Source of the DNA: Pyrrhosoma nymphula
Lineage: Eukaryota; Arthropoda; Insecta; Odonata; Coenagrionidae
DNA: 64,000 nucleotides
NCBI GenBank assembly: GCA_963573305.1
Contig: OY754339.1
Span: 88,257,838-88,321,837 of the forward strand
Direction of reading: 5' to 3'
The translations under genes and the position numbers were made by a program. The notes beneath the pieces are model-generated. The model worked only from the letters and a program-made list of their open reading frames with translations, was not told where the DNA came from and ran no database searches. This document shows, piece after piece, positions 42,010 to 53,700 of the stretch. Numbering within the stretch: the first letter of the stretch is position 1; every line of letters starts with the position of its first letter.

Positions 42010-42824
42010 TGCTCAAACTCTTCAGATTATATTTATTAGAATATAATAGAAGTAAGGTGGAGTTCCTCCAAGGAGGAGCTAAGGCACTTAGACCTAATGG
42101 TCCATTGTGCCAACCACCATGTTTGAATTCACCCATAGAGTCCAGTCACCCTGCTAAAGGATAACATGTCCTCTATGGGGAAACCCCTGACTTCATCTAG
42201 TTCCAAAGATGGTGAGCCCCGATGCCTAACTCTAGTCCTCATCAAAGCAGGACACTTGCAGAATACGTGCGATGTTGTTTCGTCCTCTTCCTCGCACCAT
42301 CTACATTTCGCAGAGCCTGTGATTCTCAGGAGATGGAGGTGCCTCATGACCTGATAGTGTCCGGTGAGCAGTCCCACTATCGTGCGAAGTTGTCTCCTGT
42401 CCAGTGATAGAAGCTTTCTTGCCATCCCCGGTCTGGGTCCTTCTATCAGGAGCTTGGCTTGCCTAAGCCCCTGTACATTCTGCCAGATCTCAGAGTGTTG
42501 AGCTAGGCTCCACTCTTTGATCTTTAAAATCCCTGAAGAGGGTGCGATTGGAATGAAAGGATCTGGTCCAATTGGGTTGCTATTCGAGCCCTCCTTTGCT
42601 AGTTCATCCACTATCTCGTTTCCGGTTATGCCTGTGTGGCCAGGGACCCAGAAATGTTCTACATTGCTCTGTCTGCTGAGGGAGTCGAGTGCTTCCCGGC
42701 ATTCCAGCAGCAGTCTTGATCTGCACCATGGAGATATGAGCGCTTTTAAAGCAGCTTGACTGTCGGTGCATATATGAATTGATCTGCCTTTATATTTATT
42801 AACCTTGTAATATGATTTTTCCAC
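42010..42824 (-). pseudogene. 3' part of an I-type LINE: RNase H and C-terminal domain
   Basis: The 231-residue frame (42824-42129) holds RNase H motifs ICTDSQAAL (catalytic Asp), FWVPGHTGITGNEIVDELAK (catalytic Asp) and a C-terminal CRWCEEEDETTSHVFCKCP zinc-knuckle-like Cys/His region. Family knowledge: RNase H after RT occurs in I-superfamily LINEs. The 3' UTR (42128-42010) contains CTCCTCCTTGGAGGAACTCC, also found at 1145-1165. The RT and earlier parts are missing (5' truncation at about 42830). Confidence 0.8.
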
Positions 42825-44002
42825 AAGCTGTTTGTAATGGTTGCCATAGAACGGCTCTACTACCTTTACTGCAACCCGAGAGCAGCTGTAGCGGCAGTAG
42901 AATTCACAGTGAGAAACATCATCAATTGACTGACCTCATTGGTCACTGTGCAGTACTGCCAGTTGATAACGGAATGCTTTGGCAGCACTGCCAGTGAATT
43001 TTGGAACGTCCCCATGGAAGGTGCATTGACCTTCTAGATACCATAAATAAATGCATTGTAATGTAAAATCAATGTCACACAGAGTACCATTCAATTTCAC
43101 TTTACAACAAATTCTGTGTGATGACAGAGATGACAATGATTTTCACAGTTTTACATGGTATACTTTGGGATCCCAAACATCCCTTCTAAAACATTGTACA
43201 TCCTTCAGTCAATGTACACATATATATCAAATATTATTTTATATTTCTTTACTCACCATCATTGTTATTCAAAATAAATTTATTTCCCTCTTAGGACTTC
43301 TAAAGGCTGTTTTACATGGTGAATAACCTAAGCCAGTGAGAAGTGGGTGGTGGAATGAATGTGGAACCCACGAGGAAATTATGGTGGAGATTAGGTGGAA
43401 ATATGACGTGGATACCACATGATTTTGGTCGTGGGATCAACGTGGAAATGTGTGACACAAATGAATTAGAGATAGACTTTTAGATGCAAAATATAATTGT
43501 CTTACTTACATAAAAATGTACTCTGCGAATGGAATATTCCTGAATTCATTAAATTGTAATTATTACTTCCCTTATGCCATAACCTTAAATACTTAAGCTT
43601 TCATATTAATATTTCCATAACAAAGTTCTGATTGCTACATCAATGAAACAAAATGAATAACTATTCTTCAAGTGATGTTCATGGATTGGATGAATAGATA
43701 ATCTTTCTGGCATACCAATGCCAAAACACCTTCCCTCGTCACCTACCTTTTCCTTCCAGAACTCGTTCAAAATGTAATAGTTTTTGGGTGCTCCGTGAGC
43801 CTATGGTTACTTGCTCCTAAGTAACTTATCTATGATGGCAATGACAGAAATGAAGAAAATTGATTCTGCAAACAACTCTTGAGATAGTGTACTGTTGTGG
43901 TGAGAAGAAAAATTGCTATTCAATAACACTTACATATTAGAAACCAACATTATCTCTCAACATCCCATGAAAATTAACAACCAAATGAAAGTAATAAAAT
44001 AT
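42825..44002. other. Intergenic sequence downstream of the carboxypeptidase gene
   Basis: The 42850-43020 block repeats the CTGCC-rich, TTTTGGAACG-ended sequence type seen at 41050-41140. 43340-43450 has GTGGAA-rich low complexity. No gene. Confidence 0.4.
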
Positions 44003-44008
44003 TTTATT
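44003..44008 (-). terminator. Polyadenylation signal of the carboxypeptidase gene
   Basis: AATAAA on the minus strand, about 150 bases after the stop codon at 44159-44157. Confidence 0.55.
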
Positions 44009-44156
44009 GCAGTATTTACACAAAAATATTCCCAACAAATTCCTTGATTGGCAAAAAAACAATCTGTTAATCACAGTGGGCATTTCTAAAATGAATTTCA
44101 GAAATTCAGATCAATAACAGAGATTACACTCGAAACATCAGAGCTGAAGGCTGAAG

Positions 44157-44711
44157 TCATCCAGCAAAGGTTTTATTGGCTGTAAATCGATTAAGCAAGT
44201 CTAGACCCCACTTAGGCTGGTCTGAGGGCACCATGTGTCCAGCATTTCTCACCAATATCTCGGTCAAGGGACCAGCCACCTTGGAGTAACCTGCTATCTT
44301 ACCGTCAACATGCCAAATGTGTCTCGAGGCATTCATGTATGCACTCTCACCATTCCAATTCAATGAACTCAAAAACGATACCGTCAATGGATATGCCACA
44401 ATTATGTCCAGCTGCCCATTGTAAAAAACAATTCTGTACATTCCTGAATCAAGCAAGGCTTCCACCCATGGTTTCACAGACTGCATGACGTCCAGTTTTA
44501 GGTGCTGCTCAACAGTTGTACCACCATTAAAAGGCTGATCGCCAACGTGAATGGCACTCCGGACATTAGACTTCTGGATAAATTTTCCAAAGTCACCAAA
44601 TTTACTCTCATCACGAGCATGCAAGAAGTTGTAGTAGAAAGAGAAACCGGTAGCATTGAAGAAGTATGAAGGGTATGGCGTGAGGTCTCCATTGAGAAGC
44701 ACATCAAATAT
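44157..44711 (-). CDS. CPVL: CPVL-like exon 6 (catalytic Asp and His)
   Basis: Acceptor GTTGCAG, 185 codons to TAA. It holds FYNGQLDIIVAYPLT (Asp386) and VRNAGHMVPSDQP (His443). Confidence 0.93.
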   Translation of the reverse strand: MFDVLLNGDLTPYPSYFFNATGFSFYYNFLHARDESKFGDFGKFIQKSNVRSAIHVGDQPFNGGTTVEQHLKLDVMQSVKPWVEALLDSGMYRIVFYNGQLDIIVAYPLTVSFLSSLNWNGESAYMNASRHIWHVDGKIAGYSKVAGPLTEILVRNAGHMVPSDQPKWGLDLLNRFTANKTFAG

Positions 44712-47700
44712 CTGCAACATGAGGCAAAAATGAACATTAAAGACATTGTGATAGAAAGTGATCATCCCAGGGTAAATATTTTGGATGACTAAGAAGTATT
44801 GTATTATCAACCTCTTCATGGATTATAAGATTTTTATCTTGAGGATAGGTAAAAAATTTACAAACTAACTCCTTGCCAACGTTTCGGTGTATAATTGACC
44901 AAAGTTAACAACCGAAGTAAGAACAAGTAAATTAACAACCGAAAATTTTATCTGGAAAAATATTATACAGTTTTATTTGGAGATGTGTATTGTTGAAACA
45001 TGATGTTCCAGGCTAAATCCAAGGTAATTCTTATTTGTATATTGTAATGACGTGTATGATACTTTGATTTGTAAGGTGAACCTTGGGATATTTTTTATGT
45101 TGCTTCATAAATAATGTTGTTTCCCGTAAATTGTAGCCCTGAAGATGGTGTCAATTATACACCGAAACGTTGGCAAGGAGTTATAGTTTGTAAATTTTTG
45201 ACCTATCCTCGAGATATAAATCTTATATACATATGTATGTACAAAACAGAATGCACATCCTTCTAAATTGTTTTCAAACCCAGATAGCACACCTTTCCTG
45301 AAATAAAAATTCTCACTGAACTTAGAATGATATCCCAAAAAATATTAAAGATAGAATACATACTTAGGAGACAAAATTAATGCTTCAAACATAACTTACA
45401 GAGCACATTTGTTTCCAATTCTAATATCAAATACTGTCAGATTTTCCGTTTAAATATGCCACAATTTTGAGTTTTCTAATAGCCTTTCCCCGTCAATGAA
45501 ACCCTTCTTTACACTTTTGAGGGGGACAAAGGAAAAAAGTATAAATCGTGGGAAAATGTAAATCGAGGGAAATCTTAATTTGCACGAAATGGTAGCATAA
45601 CCAAATGTTTCACTATTTTATTTAATTTGAATGAATTACACTGAAATATAGTGGCTGCAGCTGGCTGGTAGAATTGGCTGAGAAAAAAGTAATTTAATGT
45701 TCCTTAACTTCAAGTTAACTGGGTGTGTATAGAGATGGGCCACTCTGAAAATTACCACTGTATTTTTTGAAAATTACCATGGTATTTCTCATAATTTACA
45801 GTGCCCCTTGAAATTTACCGTAATTGTTGGTAATTTTCTAGATAATCCACCTATGCTACCATACAGATAAATTCCCAACATATTCTTTGATGCCAAGTCC
45901 ACATTTACTACATGTTTAATTATAAATTGAGGCATGTGCAACTCCTTTTTGGAATATTTTACTTAAATTATAACATTATAGAGTAATGTATTAAAAAATT
46001 CTTCCTGAAAATTTCTCATACTTTTACAAAAGAAATCCAAATTGTGTGTTCCTGCCGTAGTTCTTTTTATAATTTAAAAAATTTATAATAGGTTAATGTT
46101 CTATTAGGTAGTACATATTAGTAGTTTTTGTTTTAACGTGCTTCAACGGCTAAGGTCATTTCGCACATACTGTCTGCCACATGCAGACAGGCACAACAGC
46201 ACTCGGACGAATCGGAGGGTCACCCCTCCAAACTCGAGCCGAGCCCAACGATGCTTAACTTAGGTGACTGATCAGGAACAGGTGTTTCCATAGTGGTAGG
46301 CAGTTGGCCAACATAATATTCAAGAGCATTAAAAGACATATGTACAAGTAATGACCTTTGACGGCAGATATTCTAGAAACACCGATAGATGAAGTCAATG
46401 TTTTTGTCATCGATGGTTAGCCACCGGTGGCTATATGTTAATGCCATCAGTTCCTTTCATTCGATGGATCCTAACAAAAAGTTTCCAACAATTTTACTCA
46501 TAAATATTGCATAAGCATCTGGCATAGAATTTTCCTTTCAAGAAAAATTATAATGCTCAGTAGTAGACTGAGAAATGAAATTTGTAGCAGCAGAGGAGAG
46601 ACTATCAAGATCTTTGATTTGAAATGTTTTCAATCCACCACTTGGGTTCTTCACAAATCGTTCACCCCTCTTACTAGGAGCCTTTTGTTAGGCCCCGTTG
46701 AAAGGTCCCTTGCCCACAACACAAAAACAGTCCACAAGGAATGTTTCAACCAGACGTTCATCTTCGATTTATTGCCTATTTATTAGGTCCACAAGTCCAC
46801 ACTGAGGTTTGCCAAAACATGGCTACATGAAGTTTATTTTATCATTTATACACGCAAATATTTGTGAGGAAGTAGTTGAAAAGTAGAATTAATGAAAAGA
46901 AATGATCAAACAACACTTCTGGACAACTAAAAAAAAAGACATTTTCCCTTTTTCCCTCAATTTTACCCCCACCCCTTGATATTGGTAGTAAAAATACTTT
47001 TTGAGACATGCAATGTAATGGCAACTAACATCTCCACAACTTACTTGAGTGCGTATTTACTGAAATCAGTTTTTCATAGAATTTAAGCGGTACAAAGGGA
47101 GGGAAAAGTGACAATTTTGATGGAATTGCGATTTCACCCCTTCTTTGCTGCTCTGTACCTCCTTTGCTATTGGTCGTGGAAACAAAGTTAACAAGTGATT
47201 CTTATAGGAAATTTTGTCCTCTACAAGAATAAATATGGAGCAAATTTGGTTACGATGCACCATTTAGGAGTTAAGCAAAAAACTGTAAAAAGTGCAGTTT
47301 TTTGGTTGTTTTTTCAAGATGGTGGAAAACGCAGAGGGGTGGGGATGACGAAAACTTGGTTTTTTCACTCACTAACCATCCAGAACATATAAAAAATTCA
47401 GAACTACCTGATTTGGTGAAGGGTTGGACCCCTCTAGCAACTGGACTATATACTTAGTGTGAATGAATTTAAGGAGTCCAATGATTCAGAACAATTTATT
47501 AATTTTGTAAAAGTTATGCCTGATGCTGCATTATATTGTGAAATATTGGATTGTGTTGTGTTATCATTGTTTGTCTTATGTAATATTTATTATAATGAAG
47601 CTATGCAGACATTTTCTACCTACCGGCTAAAAAAAAATACAGTAGCTATCACATCCTCAAAAGAGTTCAGTCTTATGATAATTTATGAAAAGAAGAGGAG

Positions 47701-50700
47701 ACAACATGGATAGGAAACATGAACTCACCTGGAAGGCCCCATCGAAATTTTTTGCTTGTATTAACTTCACACCTTCAGCTTCCTTGGCTTGAAATAAGTC
47801 CCTAGTGTGAGCATCAATAAGGCCAATTTGGTACAAGTAACTGGAATACTTCAGCATGTGCTCAGGGTCACAAAGGCCATTTCCAATAGCCAAGCCTGTA
47901 AGATTTATCAAGAGGATATTAAGAGTATTAAGGAAGTTTTAAGGATTACATATTGCTGTAAGGATGAGCATGATGAAAGAAGAAGACAATTTTTACATTG
48001 TAAAAAATTACCAATGATGAGGTAATATTTTGAGTTAAAACTTGTTGGTTGCTTTTTTCATTTCATTTGTTTGCCCTGAGCCAATTTTGAAATACTCTAT
48101 GCCTGGCACACTCAGAGCCCCGCAGGAGACTGTCGCGGTTGAACAAAGTGCCAGGGAGCGCTCATTCTGCACCGCAGATCCACCCACCCGACTTTTATAC
48201 TGTCTGTCCCAGTGCTGCCACCTTTTACATACTTTGGAAATTGAGTTGTGAACGAACTCCGCATTTCCAGAAACCACAGTTGGCCAGCACCTCCGCTACT
48301 CCCCCCACTCAGCGGATGTATCCCCTCAAAGACTTGGTGAGATGTGCCATGAGCGAAGAGCTTTCTTTTCTGTTGCATCCGGCCATGAGACCACATCAAG
48401 GAGTTTCCACCAAAGTAATGCTCACTATACCAAAAATGATACTTTACTAAATAAAAATTTTTTTACTTCATGGTACCTAGCCTATGGACTTGCTTGATTT
48501 TGTAAAACAAATGTTCCTGTTGGAATTCAATCCCATTCTAAGGCTGTTGTTATTTCATTTCGTTCGACTCTGTCAGTTCAATCGTGACTACGCAATGCAA
48601 AATGGTGCAGTGACCAGGATTCAAACCTGCGTTGCTGCTGGCACAACAATAAGTACTAACCACTACACGATCATGGCCATTGGATTCCATCGCAGCCCGT
48701 AGGCAACAGCCATATCGAGCTGGCATAATGGGCAGTTGGTATTGGATTTCCAGGCTTGTAGGACGCAGAATTACAGACATTCACTTAGAACATCATCCCA
48801 TGGTATGTAAAGGAATCAAGATCAAGTCACCTATGAGGGTTAAGTCCTTTAATATGTTAATGCAATTCATGACAATATGCTACATGTGCACGTTGAAATT
48901 CAAAAGAACAGAGATTTACAAAAACACTCCAACTCCACCTTTAATTTTAATGCACAACCTCGGTTATTCTGCAGTACTACATCATCATGGGAAAGATAAG
49001 GTTTTTTTTATAACTATAGTAAAACTGATTTTACGGAATTGGACCAAAAACATTGGCAGTATGTAAACTCAAAGTGGGCAAAATTGAGATATGATAATTA
49101 GTGATGACATGTATTAGAGTAAAGTGATCTAAGTGGAACAATATGTCTACTAAGCAAAATGTATATATGTAAAAACAAAACATTGAAGCCCGCATACAGC
49201 ACCGCTTCGAATCCAAGAAAACATACCACGGTAAGTGCTTCAATTGATTCAATGTAGATTTTGTATATCCTGACGTACACCACAGATGCTTTCTTACTAA
49301 TGGAAAGCACTCACATGGTTCACAAGTAAATTGAAAGCAATGAAAAATGTCCCTGGAGTAAGCTCGTTGGGCGACAATCAAAACATGGAATTTCTAACCC
49401 TTTTTTTAGTGTCTAACCCTTTATTTCTTGCATTTGATCTATGTATTTGTATCAAATACCATGTACATTCAAATTTAAGTTGAGAAATGTTTTCCTTTTT
49501 TGGCCAATGAAAACTTAACTTAAAGAGCCAATTCAATAAATAAAGTGACTTTTTTAGGATCAATATTTCCGCACATCGGCTGCATAAAGGTTATGTATTA
49601 TTCATATTACTATTACTCATAATCCATGAGGAAAATTCACCAAGAAATGCATTATATTTATGCTGTATTAGGACCTATCATGGTCATATACACTATGTAG
49701 TTCCACTTTGCAATATAAATGCATTCAACAAGGCTAACTGTATTGCACAAAAATTGATTGATAGGCCCAAAAATACTAGAATTTCCAGATTAACTGTGGG
49801 TGATGCTGTAGTCACATATTCCAGTATGTGCACACACATATACAGATCAATGCATAGCATATTTTATCCTGCTGTTGGTGAAAATAAATTTGAGAAAAAT
49901 GGCATTAAATATTCTTAATATTGATCTCCATAATGAGATGAAATAAAAATGTTGATTTCTCAGCACAAAATAGGAAATCACCTGGGTTATATGCTTCCCA
50001 AAACACCACACATGGACAACTAAGTCAAACAAGACTCGCCACTAGCTTCATGAATCCCTTACCGAAGAATTAAAATACCCTAGTTAATTCCACTTGTAGG
50101 ATTTTAATTCTTCCGTAATATAACTTTTCAAAAGTTAAGTCTAAAACCATTTCCTTTGTTCACGAATCTCATTTTCTTTCTGAGGCCCCTCTTCAGGTAA
50201 ATATTCACAATTCCATGACAACCTGCTCGAAGGGTTCATTGCCAATGGTGGATCATTGTTGAAGTGAAACAGGTAGCGTATCGAAGTTCAAGTTGAGAAA
50301 AATTCCAAATAATCACTAAAACCTTTTCCATATCATCTAACGTTGCTTTCTTAATCCTCTTTGGCAGATGTTAAGGTATCTAATCTTACACAAAATCACA
50401 TGGATTGGGAACAAAAGAACCAGAGTTAATATGTACATTACATCTAGTCACCGACCTATCGTTTTTCCTCCAACACTACTACCCATTGTGCTATCAAACA
50501 ATACGGGAGCGATGGCCATGGAGGATGATGTGGGATCTAATGATAACCTCAACCAAGATGATGACAATGATGTAGCTGCCTCATCACGCAATAAAACTGA
50601 CAATCATTTAGAAGCAAGCTAACAAGCTCGGACCTCTGGGACCCAGGCCGCCTGTTCGGCCCTTCACTAAGTCTGAGAAGCCAACCCAACCTCCTCGCGG

Positions 50701-53700
50701 TGTTAGATGGGTGCTGTTTTACGGTAGCTGACTGGGCAATGGCGAAGGGTTTCCGTTAAAGGAAGGTCAACTGGTTCTTCGGAGAAGATCGATGGGCCCG
50801 GCACTCCATTGGGGGGCGGATTCACGGTTGGATTCTGATGAACAAAGACCCTTTCATCCGCCTACCACCGTAGTAGCGGAGTGACCCTTCAATGGTGGTA
50901 AAGGCTTCTGGCTCGAGGGGTCAAAAGGACACTCGTACCATTGCGTTTGTCTAACCACCCCTTGAGAGATCAATTTCGCTAAATTGAGGCTTCGGGCGTC
51001 TCAATGAAGGGATTCGCGACGATGCCTGCTCCTCTAATTATGAGGTTCAGGGGTCTTTTTCTTTAAACTCCCTCTTCTCCCATAACCTTTTACCCTTCCA
51101 CCTTCCACAGGTCCCCCGGGTAAGTCTAACGACAGGTACCGGCTGTGGTTGTAACCACCCAGCGTAAAGCTGCACGTAGAATCATTTAGAAGGACATTGT
51201 AAACATCTCCATGGCCGATTACGTAGCAGCTAAAGATGTACATATAGATAAATTTATTGAAAGCTTTTCTTAGTCTTCTTTCAATATTTGCCTATCTTTT
51301 TTATTAATATTCATACTTGCAACTCAAATGGGGATGGTATTTTAATCACAAAATGAGGAAATTAAGTAACTTTAAACTTCAACGGATAATAGAGGTGCGG
51401 ATTTTAGTCGACATATTCGGTCCAAAAAGAAGACCAACTTCTATTCGAATTGACCTCTACTCTAAGATATAAGGTAATCTAATTAATGTATTTCAGTCCT
51501 TCAAATTTAGCCATTTATAATTTTATTGAAGCTAGATGCAGGTTTCCCCTTCACCACAGTTGCAAAGTCGATTAATACTGACTGAGTAATGTTCACATAA
51601 TCATCATAGAAAAAATAATTGTAATAAAATAGATGAAGTGAAGGGATTTATTTGCGAAAAGGGTAAGGTGGGGTGACTATTATGTGAGCACACAGTAGGC
51701 AAAAGGTGTGACAAACAGCACTCTATTTTAGTGAATTATCATTCCCTCTGTGGAGAAATGACAGAATTCGAGGGGCTTACACCAGGCGAAAACTTCAATC
51801 CTTTAACCCTCCATTAGGCACGCCGGTCTTCGGAACATCGTTAGTCGCATTGGGTTTGACAGACCCATGTTAAATTTTGCAAAGTATCAGTCATTTTTTC
51901 TTAAGAGTTGATGAAAATATTACATCACTTAATCTTCAACACTTTCCACTCTATGCCCGAGCAGCACTCGGGAAGGCATAAATTTCCAAGTGCATGAAGC
52001 CTGAGTGCCGCTCATTCTTACATTGTTACGTTAGTGTTGTTTATATTGCGAAAATTTTTTCAGTATACAATCGTTTCCCGGGTACTATACATTTTGTTCA
52101 ATAGATCCCAAATAAGTGGTAGCACCATTCATTTACCACTTCCTTGTGAGTTTTTCCGTTGTTATCACAGATTCATAGCCAGACATTTAAATTTAGCTAA
52201 AAAAAAAAGCCCACTAGACTGGATTAAGGAGCATATACAACCCGCAGAGTGGAAAGTGTTAAGAAATGTTCCTTATGATAATAATTCTAAACATATATTA
52301 ATTGGAAGCAAGGAAAACACCCAAGTAGAATTCCCATTCCCGTGAAAAATATGTACCATAGTTAGTTGCGCTGGGTCTGGCAGCCCCAAGTTTGAGCATC
52401 CAAGAAGTGAAGCGTCCACTACAATGTATTATCTCAACTGAACTTGCTGAAACTCGCACAGGGAGTCGAGAGTAGTGCGGAAAGAAATGTCTTTGAGTCA
52501 TTAGAACAAAGTATTAGAGCCAATGGATCTGAATGATGGGACATGAAAAATATTCAACATACTGAGTCTCGCTGGGTCTGCCAGGCTCAAGTTGGAGCAG
52601 CCAAAGAAGGATGAACATCCACTCCAATATATTCTCTCAACTGAACTCATTAAAATTCGTGCAGGGAATGAAGAGGTATTAGAGCAAAATCTCAACTGCT
52701 CAGGAGTTATTCAACTGAGAAGAGCCATTCGGTCTCCCAGACACATGCGCGACCAACTGAGGGTTAAAGACTAGGTTAAGGAGACTCTAAAACACTTTTT
52801 TACTCTCCCATTACCCTCTGAAATATCTTTTTCAAATATATCTCCACATTAACTTCATCATAAGGGCAATAGAACCCTTGATTTTCCAGCACACGACAAA
52901 ATTTTCAAAATACCAAATACCAACACTAAGGACACAAAACAACGCCAATAAAACAGTGATATGATGCTGAATACAATGAATATCAAATGTGAAACTAAAA
53001 ACAAAAATACCTTTGAGGTTAATTCGCAGAGATGCCTTAGGGTTTTCTTGATGAATTCTGTATGAAACAGCAGGGACATATTTGCCTGAAAAATTAAAAC
53101 TGATATGAAATTTCAAAAATCGAACCAATACCTAAGAGAGGCACACTTCATTTAAATGTAAGAGGATCATACCAGCATATGACTCTCCAGTCACAAAAAA
53201 ATCATTAGTCTGGAGTTCAGGGAACAACTGGAAGAACTGCAACAAGGCTGAATAAAGATTTTTCCCAACCTCCGTTTCATTAGTAGAATACCCGAGATCA
53301 TTATCTGTGAAACTGTACCCTGGAAATTTAAACAAGTAAAATTATTTCATCAATCAGTTAAATGGCACATGACAGGAAAAAAGACATGTCTACCATTGCA
53401 CATTATTAGCTAAAGTTTTTCACAAAAAAATCTGCCCAACAACTTAACTATGATTCAACACCAATTTTGAGGATACCAGGACTAGCAATGGTATTAACTT
53501 TTATGGAGGTTCACATTAGTGCGATATTCCACAGAGGAAAAATCATTCGCCTTGACCGGGATTCAAATCCGGATCCCACAGGGGAGAATGATGCCTTGGT
53601 AGTTTAACTGGTGAAAATGCTCTGTGCGAAGTCGAGGGCTCTGGGTTTGTATCCCGGTCAAGGAGAATGATTTCTCCTCTGTGGAATATCACACCATGAT

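Noticed and set aside
48606..48677. Functional tRNA-His gene
   Set aside because: Anticodon stem and acceptor mispair, so it is listed as a relic only.
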